From positions 1 through 8,711 of the forward strand of contig CAYMRB010000423.1 of the NCBI GenBank assembly GCA_964392615.1: DNA of 8,711 nt, read 5' to 3'. Shown here in pieces: positions 1-6,151 of this stretch; the first letter of the stretch is position 1; every line of letters begins with the position of its first letter. This stretch comes from CAYMRB01 sp964392615. GTDB taxonomy: Bacteria > Planctomycetota > UBA8108. The notes below the pieces were generated by a model that searched no databases, was not told where the DNA came from, and saw only the letters and a program-made list of their open reading frames with translations. Position numbers and translations under genes: made by a program.

Positions 1-1107
1 CGCGACCTGTCGCCCGAGACGACGCTGTTCATCGTCGCGTCGAAGACGTTCACGACGCAGGAGACGATGCGCAACGCGGACAGCGCGAAGGCCTGGCTGC
101 TCGGCTCGAGCGAGGACAAGGAGCGCGTCAAGAAGCACTTCGTCGCGGTCTCGACGAGCGAGAAGAGGGTCAAGAAGTTCGGCATCGACCCGAAGAACAT
201 GTTCGTGTTCTGGGATTGGGTCGGCGGTCGCTACTCGATGTGGAGCGCCATCGGTCTGTCGATCGCGCTCTTCATCGGCATGAAGCACTTCGAGGCGATG
301 CTCGAGGGCGCTCACGCGATGGATCGCCACTTCGCCACCGCGGACCTCGACAAGAATCTACCCGTCCTGCTCGCGCTTCTCGGCGTCTGGTACAACAACG
401 TCGTCGGCTGCGAGACCCACGCGGTCCTGCCGTACAACCAATACCTGCACCGGTTCCCGGCGTACCTGCAGCAGGGCGACATGGAGTCGAACGGCAAGCG
501 GGTGACGCTCGGGGGCGAGGTCATCGAGGGCCAGACCGGGCCGGTCATCTGGGGCGAGGCGGGCACGAACGGTCAGCACGCGTTCTATCAGCTCATCCAC
601 CAGGGCACGAAGCTGATCCCGTGCGATTTCATCGCCGCGGCGAAGTACGTTAAGGCCCACGCTGACGATCGGATCGACGCCGAGCACCATCCCATGCTTC
701 TCGCCAACTTCTTCGCGCAGACCGAAGCGTTGATGAAGGGCAAGACCGAGAAGGAGGCGTGCGCGGAGCTCAAGGCGGCCCGGAAGACGCCCGCGGAGAT
801 CGAGAAGCTGCTGCCGCACAAGGTCTTCCCCGGCAACCGTCCATCGAACTCGATCCTGTTCGAGAAGCTCGACCCGCGCACGCTCGGAGCCCTCGTCGCG
901 CTCTACGAGCACAAGATCTTCGTGCAGGGCGTGATCTGGGATGTGAACTCGTTCGACCAGTGGGGGGTCGAGCTCGGCAAGCAGCTCGCGAAGACGGTGC
1001 TCGAGGAGCTCGAGGACGACGACGAGGTCGAGTCACACGACAGCTCGACGAACGGCTTGATCAACACCTACAAGAGCCTGCGTCGCCGACCGGAGGAGGC
1101 GAAGTAA
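1..1107 (+). CDS. pgi: Glucose-6-phosphate isomerase, 5' end cut by the window edge
   Basis: Cytoplasmic enzyme that interconverts glucose 6-phosphate and fructose 6-phosphate in glycolysis and gluconeogenesis. The frame is open from base 1, so the ATG at 67 is an internal methionine and not the start: the residues before it (ETTLFIVASKTFTTQE) belong to the conserved family core. The fragment has 368 residues. The family is about 550 long, so roughly 180 N-terminal residues are missing. Both family signatures are intact: DWVGGRYSMWSAIG (fragment residues 72-85) and GVIWDVNSFDQWGVELGK (310-327). By family knowledge, E186 in WGEAGTNGQ is the base that shuttles the proton and K327 is the conserved active-site lysine. 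The ring-opening histidine probably lies near H220, but the alignment there is uncertain. Shortly after K327 there is an acidic stretch (EELEDDDEVES). The gene is convergent with the hydrolase gene downstream, with only 18 bases between the stop codons. Confidence 0.98.
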   Translation, partial: RDLSPETTLFIVASKTFTTQETMRNADSAKAWLLGSSEDKERVKKHFVAVSTSEKRVKKFGIDPKNMFVFWDWVGGRYSMWSAIGLSIALFIGMKHFEAMLEGAHAMDRHFATADLDKNLPVLLALLGVWYNNVVGCETHAVLPYNQYLHRFPAYLQQGDMESNGKRVTLGGEVIEGQTGPVIWGEAGTNGQHAFYQLIHQGTKLIPCDFIAAAKYVKAHADDRIDAEHHPMLLANFFAQTEALMKGKTEKEACAELKAARKTPAEIEKLLPHKVFPGNRPSNSILFEKLDPRTLGALVALYEHKIFVQGVIWDVNSFDQWGVELGKQLAKTVLEELEDDDEVESHDSSTNGLINTYKSLRRRPEEAK

Positions 1108-1115
1108 GCGATCGG

Positions 1116-1136
1116 GACGTCGGCGTTACCGGCGTC
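1116..1136 (+). terminator. Hairpin between convergent genes, possible terminator
   Basis: GACGTCGG (1116-1123) pairs with CCGGCGTC (1129-1136) around the 5-base loop CGTTA. This gives 8 pairs, one of them G-U, in the plus-strand RNA. It starts 8 bases after the isomerase stop. The loop contains the TTA that is the hydrolase stop on the minus strand. In the minus-strand RNA the G-U pair becomes a C-A mismatch, so the stem favours the plus-strand transcript. No T-run follows on either side, so it is not a classic intrinsic terminator. It could stall polymerase or block 3' exonucleases at the junction. Confidence 0.4.
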
Positions 1137-3879
1137 GCAGCTGCGTCTCCTTTGCGTGGGTTTCGCGCAGCTCGGACCACAGCTTCCGCGCCGCCGCGAC
1201 GCGTTCGAGAAGCGCGCCGCCCTGGCGTGCGAGCTGCCACGTCTCGACGTCGTACGGGCCCGTGCCTTCGGCGACGGCGCGCTGCGCGGCCGCGATGATC
1301 GACTCGATCTCCGCGAGCTGTCTCTCGCGCTTGCCGATGAGCCCCGCCGCGGCCGCGTGATTCCAGAAACGCAGCGGCGGACGAACTACGTAGACCGGCG
1401 TCGTGTGCGCGACGCTGCCGTCAGCGCCGGTACCGCGCGCGGCGATCCATGCGCCACCGGCGATCGGCACATCGATCTCGACGGCGATGTCCCTCTGCTT
1501 CGGCGCACCGGCTCGCCGCGATGCGACGACCTCGCCGTGGGCGACGATCTCGAGCTCCCGCGCGCCTCCCCGGGCCGGATCCGCGGCGATGCGCGCCCGC
1601 ACGCGTACCGCGCGATCCGCGTCGATCTCGAGCGTCGCGCCTGGCAGCGCCCCCTCGACGTCGAGCTCGAGCATCGGTCCGCTGGTGACGAACGTCCGCC
1701 CCGCGCGCACGGCGTCGAACCATGCGTCGGCGGTGAACGTCGGGCGGCCGAGATACGCGAGCATGCGGCCCTCGCCGATCGTGCCTCCCCACGGGATGTC
1801 GGAGCCGGACGCAGCGGTCAGCGGCATGCCGAGATCGAGGAACTCGTACCACAGCGTCGTGCCGAGGTTGCCGAACTGCAGCACCTCCGCGAAGTCGACC
1901 TTGCCGCGCGGCACGTTGACGCTCATGTCGCGGTGCACGAAGAAGAGATCGGCGTTGACGTGCGCGTAGCCGGTGAGGCCGCCCTGCGCGTGTATGGCGT
2001 CGAAGACGGTGTCGTACAGGTAGTACTGCTCCGTGTCGCGGACCAGCGACGTCGTGTTCATCGCGAGGGTGTGTCCGATCTGCTGGTGCGTGCGCGGGCA
2101 CTCCTGCCCGGGTGACAGTACACGCGCGTCGCGGATGACCCGAAAGTCGCGCCCGAAGCCGCGCTGCTCGAAGAACGTGCGCCGGATGTCGCCCATCTTG
2201 ACGACGTTCGCGAGCCAGATATCTTCCGCACGCACGTAGCTCATCAGGCGATCGGCATCCGCATCGCTGAGGATGCGGCAGTGCACGTGATCGTCGCCCG
2301 AGAACCAGCCGCGCGCGGGCATGTCGATCCAGCGACGTGGACGGTAGATCCGCTCCTCGCGCTCGCCAGCTCGCAGCGTGAAGCGTTCGATGATCGCGGT
2401 GTGCTCGGCGCCGCGTCGGATCGCGATCTCCCACTCACCCGGCGGCACGGCCATGTCGAACGGGCCGTCGACGCACCAGTAGCTCCTCGCGAGCGCGCCG
2501 GGGAGGATCGCGGGGCGCTGGCTCGTCAACCGACCTTGGCCGTTGAATTGCGGCGTCAGGTCGATCGCCGTCGACGGACGCCGGTCGAGGCCGCACGTCT
2601 TCCACACGAGCTGCACCATCGCCGGAGTCGGTCGGCCCGTGTCGTCGTCGAGCACGGAGACGCGCAGGCGAGCCGGACGCGGCGGCGTGACGCGAAGCCA
2701 CACCGGTCGCTTCGCGCCGTCCGCCGTCAGGAGCGATACCGTCAGGCCGACGGTATCGTGCGGCACGTTCGCGAGCTCGACGAGCACCCAGTGCGTGCCG
2801 GCAGCAAGAGGCCCGATCGCGGCCGGCGTCGCGAACTCGCTGACCGAGAAGTCGTGCGCGTGCACGATGGCGCGCTGTGGTCGGGCGACCCCGCCGGCCA
2901 CGACGCGCAGCAAGACCGCGCCTGCATCGCCCGGAATCGACACCGGTGGCAGCGGCTTCGAGGCGGGCTTCGCGAGGTCGATGCGCACCGCGTGTCGCAA
3001 CGCCTCGAGCCAGCCGAGCAGCTTGTCGCACGCTCGTGCCCGGTCGGCCCGGGCGCGCCGCCTCGCGTCGTCGTGCGTCGCGGTGCGAACGCGTTCGCCG
3101 GCGGCGCGCAGCTCGCGGTGGAGCCCGGCGATTCCGGCGCGTCCGGCATCGTCGAGGATTGCGGACCAGTGAAGCGCGAGGCGTTCGGCGAGCCGCGTCG
3201 CTCCGTCGAACATCGTCGTCGGGCCAGCAGCCGGTGGAGCGGTCACCTCGACCGCTTGACGCGCGTTGAGCGCGTTCGGCGCCGATCGACACCTCGCGAG
3301 GAGCGTGCGGCGAGCTTGCGGGGCGAACTCGACCTCGCCCGCCGCCTGCGCTTGCCACTCGAGTCCGTCGCGGCCCGTGACGACGAGGCGGCAGACGGAC
3401 GGCGCATGCGGCCACAGTCGGTCGTCGATCGCGATCTCGCTTCCAGCGCGCAACCCGGCAGGCGTGCTCGCGAACCACGAGAGACGCAGCCTGCCGCGAC
3501 GCGACCGCGGTGACGCGTCGATCTCGGCGCGGTAGAGCGGTGACAGCGTCACCTCGCGTCCGTCGACGCGCAGTGCGATGCCGTCCTTCGAGCGCGATCG
3601 CGATGCGGCCCAGGCGTCCGACTCCGCGGCGGAGAGCCTGCCGTCCGCGTCGGTGTCGATGCGGGCGCGGAGATCGTGCAGGGCGCGTCCCGGCAGATCG
3701 ATATCGACCGCGAGGTCGATGTGATCGGCGCCGCCGAGCACGGTCCACGCGCGGCCGATCGCGTCATCGCGACCGCCGTGACCGGCTGCCGAGCGACCGA
3801 CGCCGAGCAGGCCGATGGTCGCGATCGCGACGAAATACCTGTTCACCGCCGTGCTGCGGCGTACTGGCTGTACGAACAT
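1126..3879 (-). CDS. Exported CehA/McbA-family metallohydrolase with N-terminal EF-hand
   Basis: A 917-residue protein related to the PHP-like CehA/McbA family, which includes carbaryl hydrolase. I cannot name its substrate. The ATG at 3879 was chosen because it is preceded by GAGGAG (3891-3896, 11-nt spacing) and opens with a plausible signal peptide: basic residues, a hydrophobic stretch about 15-27, then small residues about 28-33. The mature protein should be periplasmic or extracellular. A canonical EF-hand calcium loop (DTDADGRLSAAE) lies at 75-86, followed by a poorly conserved helical region and beta-rich segments at about 320-520. The metal centre begins with DDHVHC (H531, H533) and continues with E593 in GQE, H603, H640 and D694 in SGSD, in the order expected for the family. 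The C-terminal 100 residues look helical and end in LRRR. It stands alone, is divergent from the epimerase gene and convergent with pgi. The catalytic residue assignment is by family pattern, not by alignment. Confidence 0.85.
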   Translation of the reverse strand: MFVQPVRRSTAVNRYFVAIATIGLLGVGRSAAGHGGRDDAIGRAWTVLGGADHIDLAVDIDLPGRALHDLRARIDTDADGRLSAAESDAWAASRSRSKDGIALRVDGREVTLSPLYRAEIDASPRSRRGRLRLSWFASTPAGLRAGSEIAIDDRLWPHAPSVCRLVVTGRDGLEWQAQAAGEVEFAPQARRTLLARCRSAPNALNARQAVEVTAPPAAGPTTMFDGATRLAERLALHWSAILDDAGRAGIAGLHRELRAAGERVRTATHDDARRRARADRARACDKLLGWLEALRHAVRIDLAKPASKPLPPVSIPGDAGAVLLRVVAGGVARPQRAIVHAHDFSVSEFATPAAIGPLAAGTHWVLVELANVPHDTVGLTVSLLTADGAKRPVWLRVTPPRPARLRVSVLDDDTGRPTPAMVQLVWKTCGLDRRPSTAIDLTPQFNGQGRLTSQRPAILPGALARSYWCVDGPFDMAVPPGEWEIAIRRGAEHTAIIERFTLRAGEREERIYRPRRWIDMPARGWFSGDDHVHCRILSDADADRLMSYVRAEDIWLANVVKMGDIRRTFFEQRGFGRDFRVIRDARVLSPGQECPRTHQQIGHTLAMNTTSLVRDTEQYYLYDTVFDAIHAQGGLTGYAHVNADLFFVHRDMSVNVPRGKVDFAEVLQFGNLGTTLWYEFLDLGMPLTAASGSDIPWGGTIGEGRMLAYLGRPTFTADAWFDAVRAGRTFVTSGPMLELDVEGALPGATLEIDADRAVRVRARIAADPARGGARELEIVAHGEVVASRRAGAPKQRDIAVEIDVPIAGGAWIAARGTGADGSVAHTTPVYVVRPPLRFWNHAAAAGLIGKRERQLAEIESIIAAAQRAVAEGTGPYDVETWQLARQGGALLERVAAARKLWSELRETHAKETQLRRR

Positions 3880-3890
3880 CGGCCTTCGAG

Positions 3891-3896
3891 CTCCTC
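3891..3896 (-). promoter_or_regulatory. Ribosome-binding site that fixes the hydrolase start
   Basis: On the minus strand this reads GAGGAG, 11 nt before the ATG at 3879. The alternative GTG starts are less likely: the one at 3975 has its purine-rich stretch about 16 nt away, and the one 11 codons inside the gene has none. The ATG also places the hydrophobic segment within a normal signal-peptide distance. Confidence 0.6.
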
Positions 3897-3921
3897 GTGG
3901 TTCCGGCGCTTGTTCGGGCCA

Positions 3922-4011
3922 GTCTGACACGATGCGGATGAGCCGCGCAACTCCCGCGACGCGCCGGGGTTTCACGCCGGACCCGAGAAAACTCCTCCCC
4001 TGGTGTCAGAC
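3922..4011. repeat. 9-bp inverted repeat in the divergent intergenic region
   Basis: GTCTGACAC (3922-3930) and GTGTCAGAC (4003-4011) are exact reverse complements 72 bases apart, centred between the divergent hydrolase and epimerase genes. Read outwards from each strand, both genes are preceded by GTGTCAGAC. The right copy overlaps the candidate -35 of the epimerase promoter. The arrangement would suit a shared regulator binding both half-regions or two related -35 elements. I found no good -10 at the matching position for the hydrolase side. One such 9-bp pair in a 159-base GC-rich region is only mildly unexpected by chance. Confidence 0.4.
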
Positions 4012-4031
4012 GGGCGTCGGAATGGTACCCT
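4003..4031 (+). promoter_or_regulatory. Candidate promoter giving a leaderless epimerase mRNA
   Basis: GTGTCA (4003-4008, four of six bases match TTGACA) is followed after 17 bases by TACCCT (4026-4031), which has the extended -10 bases TGG in front. Transcription would be expected to start about 7 bases downstream, at 4038-4039, which is the ATG itself. The epimerase ATG has no purine-rich ribosome-binding site before it, which agrees with a leaderless transcript. Confidence 0.4.
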
Positions 4032-4038
4032 CTCGGGC

Positions 4039-4755
4039 ATGCCGAGAAACGATACCCCACCCGATGTTCGTCTGGCGCCGTCTTTGATGTGCGCCGACCA
4101 GGGCGCGCTCGCGCACGAGATCGAGCAGCTCGAAGCCGTCCGTGCCGATCTCGTCCACCTCGATATCATGGACGCGCACTTCGCGCCGAACATGCCCATG
4201 GGCCTCGGCGTGCTGCAGGCCCTGCGGCCGCGGACGAAGCTGCCGTTCGACGTCCACCTGATGGTCGAGAACAACGATTGGTTCGTCGAGCAAGTCGCCG
4301 CGATCGGCGTCGAGCAGATCGCGGTGCACGTCGAGTCGTCGACGCACCTCGACCGCACTCTCGCGTCGATTCGTGACCGCGGCATTCTCGCTGGAGTGGC
4401 GCTCAACCCGGCGACGCCGCTCGAGGCGATCGAGTTCGTCGTCGAACGACTCGATTTCGTGCTGCTGATGACGGTCAACCCGGGCTTTGCCGGTCAGAGC
4501 CTCGTGCCGTCCGCGCTGCGCAAGATCGCGGCCTGTCGCAGATTCCTCGATGAGCGCGGCAGCGCGGCGGCGATCAGCGTCGACGGCAACGTCAGCTTCG
4601 CCAATATTCCGGCGATGGTCGAGGCGGGGGCCGACATCCTCGTCGCCGGCACGAGCAGCATGTATCACCGCGAAGGAACGCGCGAGTCGAATACCGCCCG
4701 GACGCGTGAGGTCGTCGCGGAAGGTCTGGCAGCCCGTGTTCAAGCGGCGTCCTGA
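4039..4755 (+). CDS. AlsE-like ketose-6-phosphate (ribulose/allulose-phosphate) 3-epimerase
   Basis: A 238-residue cytoplasmic TIM-barrel enzyme of the ribulose-phosphate 3-epimerase superfamily, a normal length for the family. It would epimerise C3 of a ketose phosphate using a divalent metal. The expected metal ligands are present: H40 and D42 in HLDIMD, H73 in DVHLM and D182 in SVDGN. D42 and D182 would be the acid/base pair. The phosphate-binding parts are NPGFAGQ (147-153) and AGTSSM (203-208). Several segments resemble E. coli allulose-6-phosphate 3-epimerase AlsE more than housekeeping Rpe: APSLMCAD near the start, MTVNPGFAGQ, and GTS near the end. Oddities are DAH where most members have DGH (A46) and VDGN for VDGG. 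The ATG at 4039 fits the family N-terminus; the in-frame GTG at 4003 would add 12 unconserved residues and has no ribosome-binding site. It forms an operon with the dehydrogenase 16 bases downstream. Substrate choice between ribulose 5-phosphate and allulose 6-phosphate is an inference. Confidence 0.88.
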   Translation: MPRNDTPPDVRLAPSLMCADQGALAHEIEQLEAVRADLVHLDIMDAHFAPNMPMGLGVLQALRPRTKLPFDVHLMVENNDWFVEQVAAIGVEQIAVHVESSTHLDRTLASIRDRGILAGVALNPATPLEAIEFVVERLDFVLLMTVNPGFAGQSLVPSALRKIAACRRFLDERGSAAAISVDGNVSFANIPAMVEAGADILVAGTSSMYHREGTRESNTARTREVVAEGLAARVQAAS

Positions 4756-4758
4756 CAA

Positions 4759-4765
4759 AAGGTGA
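4759..4765 (+). promoter_or_regulatory. Ribosome-binding site supporting a GTG start
   Basis: AAGGTGA lies 6 bases before the GTG at 4772, inside the 16-base gap between the two operon genes. The later ATG at 4787 has only a weak GAGACG in front, so GTG is preferred. This site contrasts with the absence of any such site before the first gene of the operon. Confidence 0.65.
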
Positions 4766-4771
4766 CACGAC

Positions 4772-5848
4772 GTGACGGCTGAGACGATGCGAGCCCTGGT
4801 GCTCCACGGTGTCGGTGACCAGCGCGTGGAGGACGTCGCGCGTCCCGAGCTCGACAGCCCCGCATGTGCGCGCAGCGTCCGCGTGCGGATCGGCTTCTGC
4901 GGCGTGTGCGGCTCGGATATCCCGCGCATCTTCGAGAAGGGGACGTACAGCTTCCCGACGGTGTGCGGGCACGAGTTCGCCGGCACCGTCGACGCGTGCG
5001 GCGCCGAGGTGACCGACTTCGCCCCCGGCGACCGCGTCGCGGTTTTCCCTCTTCTGTGGTGCGGTGAGTGCGCCGCGTGCGAGGAGGGGAAGTACGTGCA
5101 GTGCGCCGACTACGACTACCTCGGCTCGCGCTGCGATGGCGCGTTTGCCGAGTACGTCGTCGCACCGACGCGCAATCTCGTGCGCGTGCCGGACGGCGTG
5201 TCGCTCGAGGCTGCGGCGATGACCGAGCCGGCCGCGGTCGCGCTCCACACGTTGAAGCGAGCGGGCGGCGTGACCGTCGGCGAGACGGTCGCGATCATCG
5301 GCGCCGGGCCGATCGGCGTCATGGTCGCGCAGTGGGCTCGCGCGATGGGCGCGAGTCAGGTCGCGCTGTTCGACATCGACACGCCGAAGCTCGAGCTCGC
5401 GAAGCAGCTCGGTTTCGAGCTGACCTTCGACAGCCGCGAGGTCGATCCGATCGAGCGCATCGGCGAGCTGACCGGCGGTCGCGGCGCGCACGTCACAGTC
5501 GACGGCGCGGGCGTGCCACCGGCGCTCCTGGCGGCGTTCGGCGCGGCGCGGCGCGGCGGGCGTGTGGTGCTGCTCGGCAACCCGGCGGCCGACGTGACCG
5601 TTCCGGCTCCGCTGCTGTCGCAGCTGATGCGACGCGAGGTGTCGCTGCTCGGCACGTGGAACTCCGAATACAGCGCTTGCGGCAACGACGACGATTGGAC
5701 GACCGTCCTCGGCGCGATGGCCGACGGCACGCTCGATCTCGAGCCGCTCATCACGCACCGCGTGCCGCTGTCCGAGGCGATCCCGACGCTCGAGGCGATC
5801 CGCGACCGCGTCGGGTTCTTCTCGAAGGTGCTGATCCGACCGGATTGA
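4772..5848 (+). CDS. GatD-like zinc-dependent polyol-phosphate dehydrogenase
   Basis: A 358-residue cytoplasmic medium-chain dehydrogenase. It most resembles galactitol-1-phosphate 5-dehydrogenase (GatD), which oxidises a hexitol phosphate to a ketose 6-phosphate (tagatose 6-phosphate for GatD). Catalytic zinc ligands are C46 in CGVCGSD and H67-E68 in GHEFAG. The structural zinc site has four cysteines (C97, C100, C103, C111). The Rossmann motif GAGPIG starts at 177, and D201 at the end of the second strand favours NAD over NADP. GatD-like segments include GSDIPRIF, the PLLWCGECAACEEGKYVQC stretch, and YDYLGSRCDGAFAEYVV. It is complete, starts with GTG, and is cotranscribed with the AlsE-like epimerase. 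Together they would turn a polyol phosphate into a ketose 6-phosphate and then its C3 epimer. No transporter or kinase is visible in the window, so the real substrate is open; sorbitol-type dehydrogenases are the nearest alternative. Confidence 0.85.
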   Translation: MTAETMRALVLHGVGDQRVEDVARPELDSPACARSVRVRIGFCGVCGSDIPRIFEKGTYSFPTVCGHEFAGTVDACGAEVTDFAPGDRVAVFPLLWCGECAACEEGKYVQCADYDYLGSRCDGAFAEYVVAPTRNLVRVPDGVSLEAAAMTEPAAVALHTLKRAGGVTVGETVAIIGAGPIGVMVAQWARAMGASQVALFDIDTPKLELAKQLGFELTFDSREVDPIERIGELTGGRGAHVTVDGAGVPPALLAAFGAARRGGRVVLLGNPAADVTVPAPLLSQLMRREVSLLGTWNSEYSACGNDDDWTTVLGAMADGTLDLEPLITHRVPLSEAIPTLEAIRDRVGFFSKVLIRPD

Positions 5849-5853
5849 CGCGC

Positions 5854-5876
5854 GCCGCGTCCGGATTCCGCGCGGC
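5854..5876 (+). terminator. GC hairpin just after the dehydrogenase stop
   Basis: GCCGCG (5854-5859) pairs exactly with CGCGGC (5871-5876) across an 11-base loop, starting 6 bases after the stop codon. No T-run follows. It is a weak candidate for the operon's 3' end. Stems of six GC pairs are common by chance in sequence this GC-rich. Confidence 0.25.
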
Positions 5877-5879
5877 CCG

Positions 5880-5885
5880 TATCCT
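5880..5885 (+). promoter_or_regulatory. Candidate -10 element for the lipoprotein gene
   Basis: TATCCT sits in the context GTATCCTCT, which matches the GTACCCTCT of the epimerase promoter candidate except for T in place of C at the third position of the hexamer. No convincing -35 is found 16-18 bases upstream; the TTGACG at 5845-5850 is 29 bases away. If used, transcription would start near 5892 and leave a 5' leader of about 260 nt. Confidence 0.3.
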
Positions 5886-5904
5886 CTACGCGAATCGACG
5901 CGAG

Positions 5905-6119
5905 TTACCGGCACTCCCAGGGCGCCTGGCGTCGCGTCGCGTTCCGGTAAGTCTCGGCAACGCTGGAGTTTCGGCGTTTTAGAGTGCCGGGGGCCGCCGG
6001 ATGGCCGTCCGTTTGCGGAACGCGCAAGGCCGACTCGGCCGGGGACCGATCTAGGGACGAGTCCCCGTCGTCGCCCAGCAGTCCGTTGAGAACGGGCTGT
6101 CGGGGGGAACCCGGCGACG
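5905..6119 (+). promoter_or_regulatory. Possible structured 5' leader of the lipoprotein gene
   Basis: This fills most of the 303-base gap between genes and contains no ORF I can support. Exact or near-exact stems are: TTACCGG (5905-5911) with CCGGTAA (5944-5950), enclosing CCAGG/CCTGG (5917-5921, 5925-5929); CCGGCACTC (5908-5916) with GAGTGCCGG (5982-5990), which excludes the first stem; GGCCG/CGGCC (6028-6032, 6036-6040); GGGGAC/GTCCCC (6041-6046, 6061-6066); CAGTCCGTT/AACGGGCTG (6079-6087, 6091-6099, one G-U pair, 3-base loop); and CGTCGCC/GGCGACG (6069-6075, 6113-6119) around the last hairpin. The two mutually exclusive stems at the left are the pattern of a switch or attenuator. I do not recognise a known riboswitch class, and single stems of this length are expected by chance at this GC content. 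Confidence 0.3.
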
Positions 6120-6134
6120 TGCCGAGTCCGATCC

Positions 6135-6148
6135 GAGCTCAGGAGCTC
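6135..6148 (+). promoter_or_regulatory. Ribosome-binding site inside a small hairpin
   Basis: AGGAG (6141-6145) lies 6 bases before the ATG at 6152 and decides the start. It is embedded in GAGCT (6135-6139), loop CAGG, AGCTC (6144-6148), a 5-bp stem with a 4-base loop, so part of the ribosome-binding site is in the loop and part is paired. The surrounding GAGCTC hexamer occurs twice. This could lower or regulate initiation, or be coincidental. Confidence 0.5.
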
Positions 6149-6151
6149 TCC

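Noticed and set aside
67..1107. ATG at 67 as the start of the isomerase gene
   Set aside because: The frame is open back to base 1 and the residues before this methionine are a conserved part of the family, so it is internal.
1156..2115. Long plus-strand open frames opposite the hydrolase, also 2281-3513
   Set aside because: Their products are arginine-rich, low-complexity shadows of the GC-rich minus-strand gene with no recognisable domain.
3880..3975. Longer hydrolase starting with GTG at 3975
   Set aside because: It adds 32 basic, unconserved residues before the signal peptide, and its purine-rich stretch is about 16 nt away; the ATG at 3879 has GAGGAG 11 nt upstream.
5845..5885. TTGACG at 5845 as the -35 partner of TATCCT at 5880
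   Set aside because: The spacing is 29 bases, far beyond the usual 16-18.
5984..6151. Longer lipoprotein starting with GTG at 5984
   Set aside because: It would bury the lipoprotein signal 56 residues in and ignore the AGGAG site before 6152.
5849..6151. A known riboswitch class (cyclic-di-GMP, cobalamin, SAM, TPP) in the leader
   Set aside because: I could not find the conserved core bases of any of these classes; only possible stems are visible.
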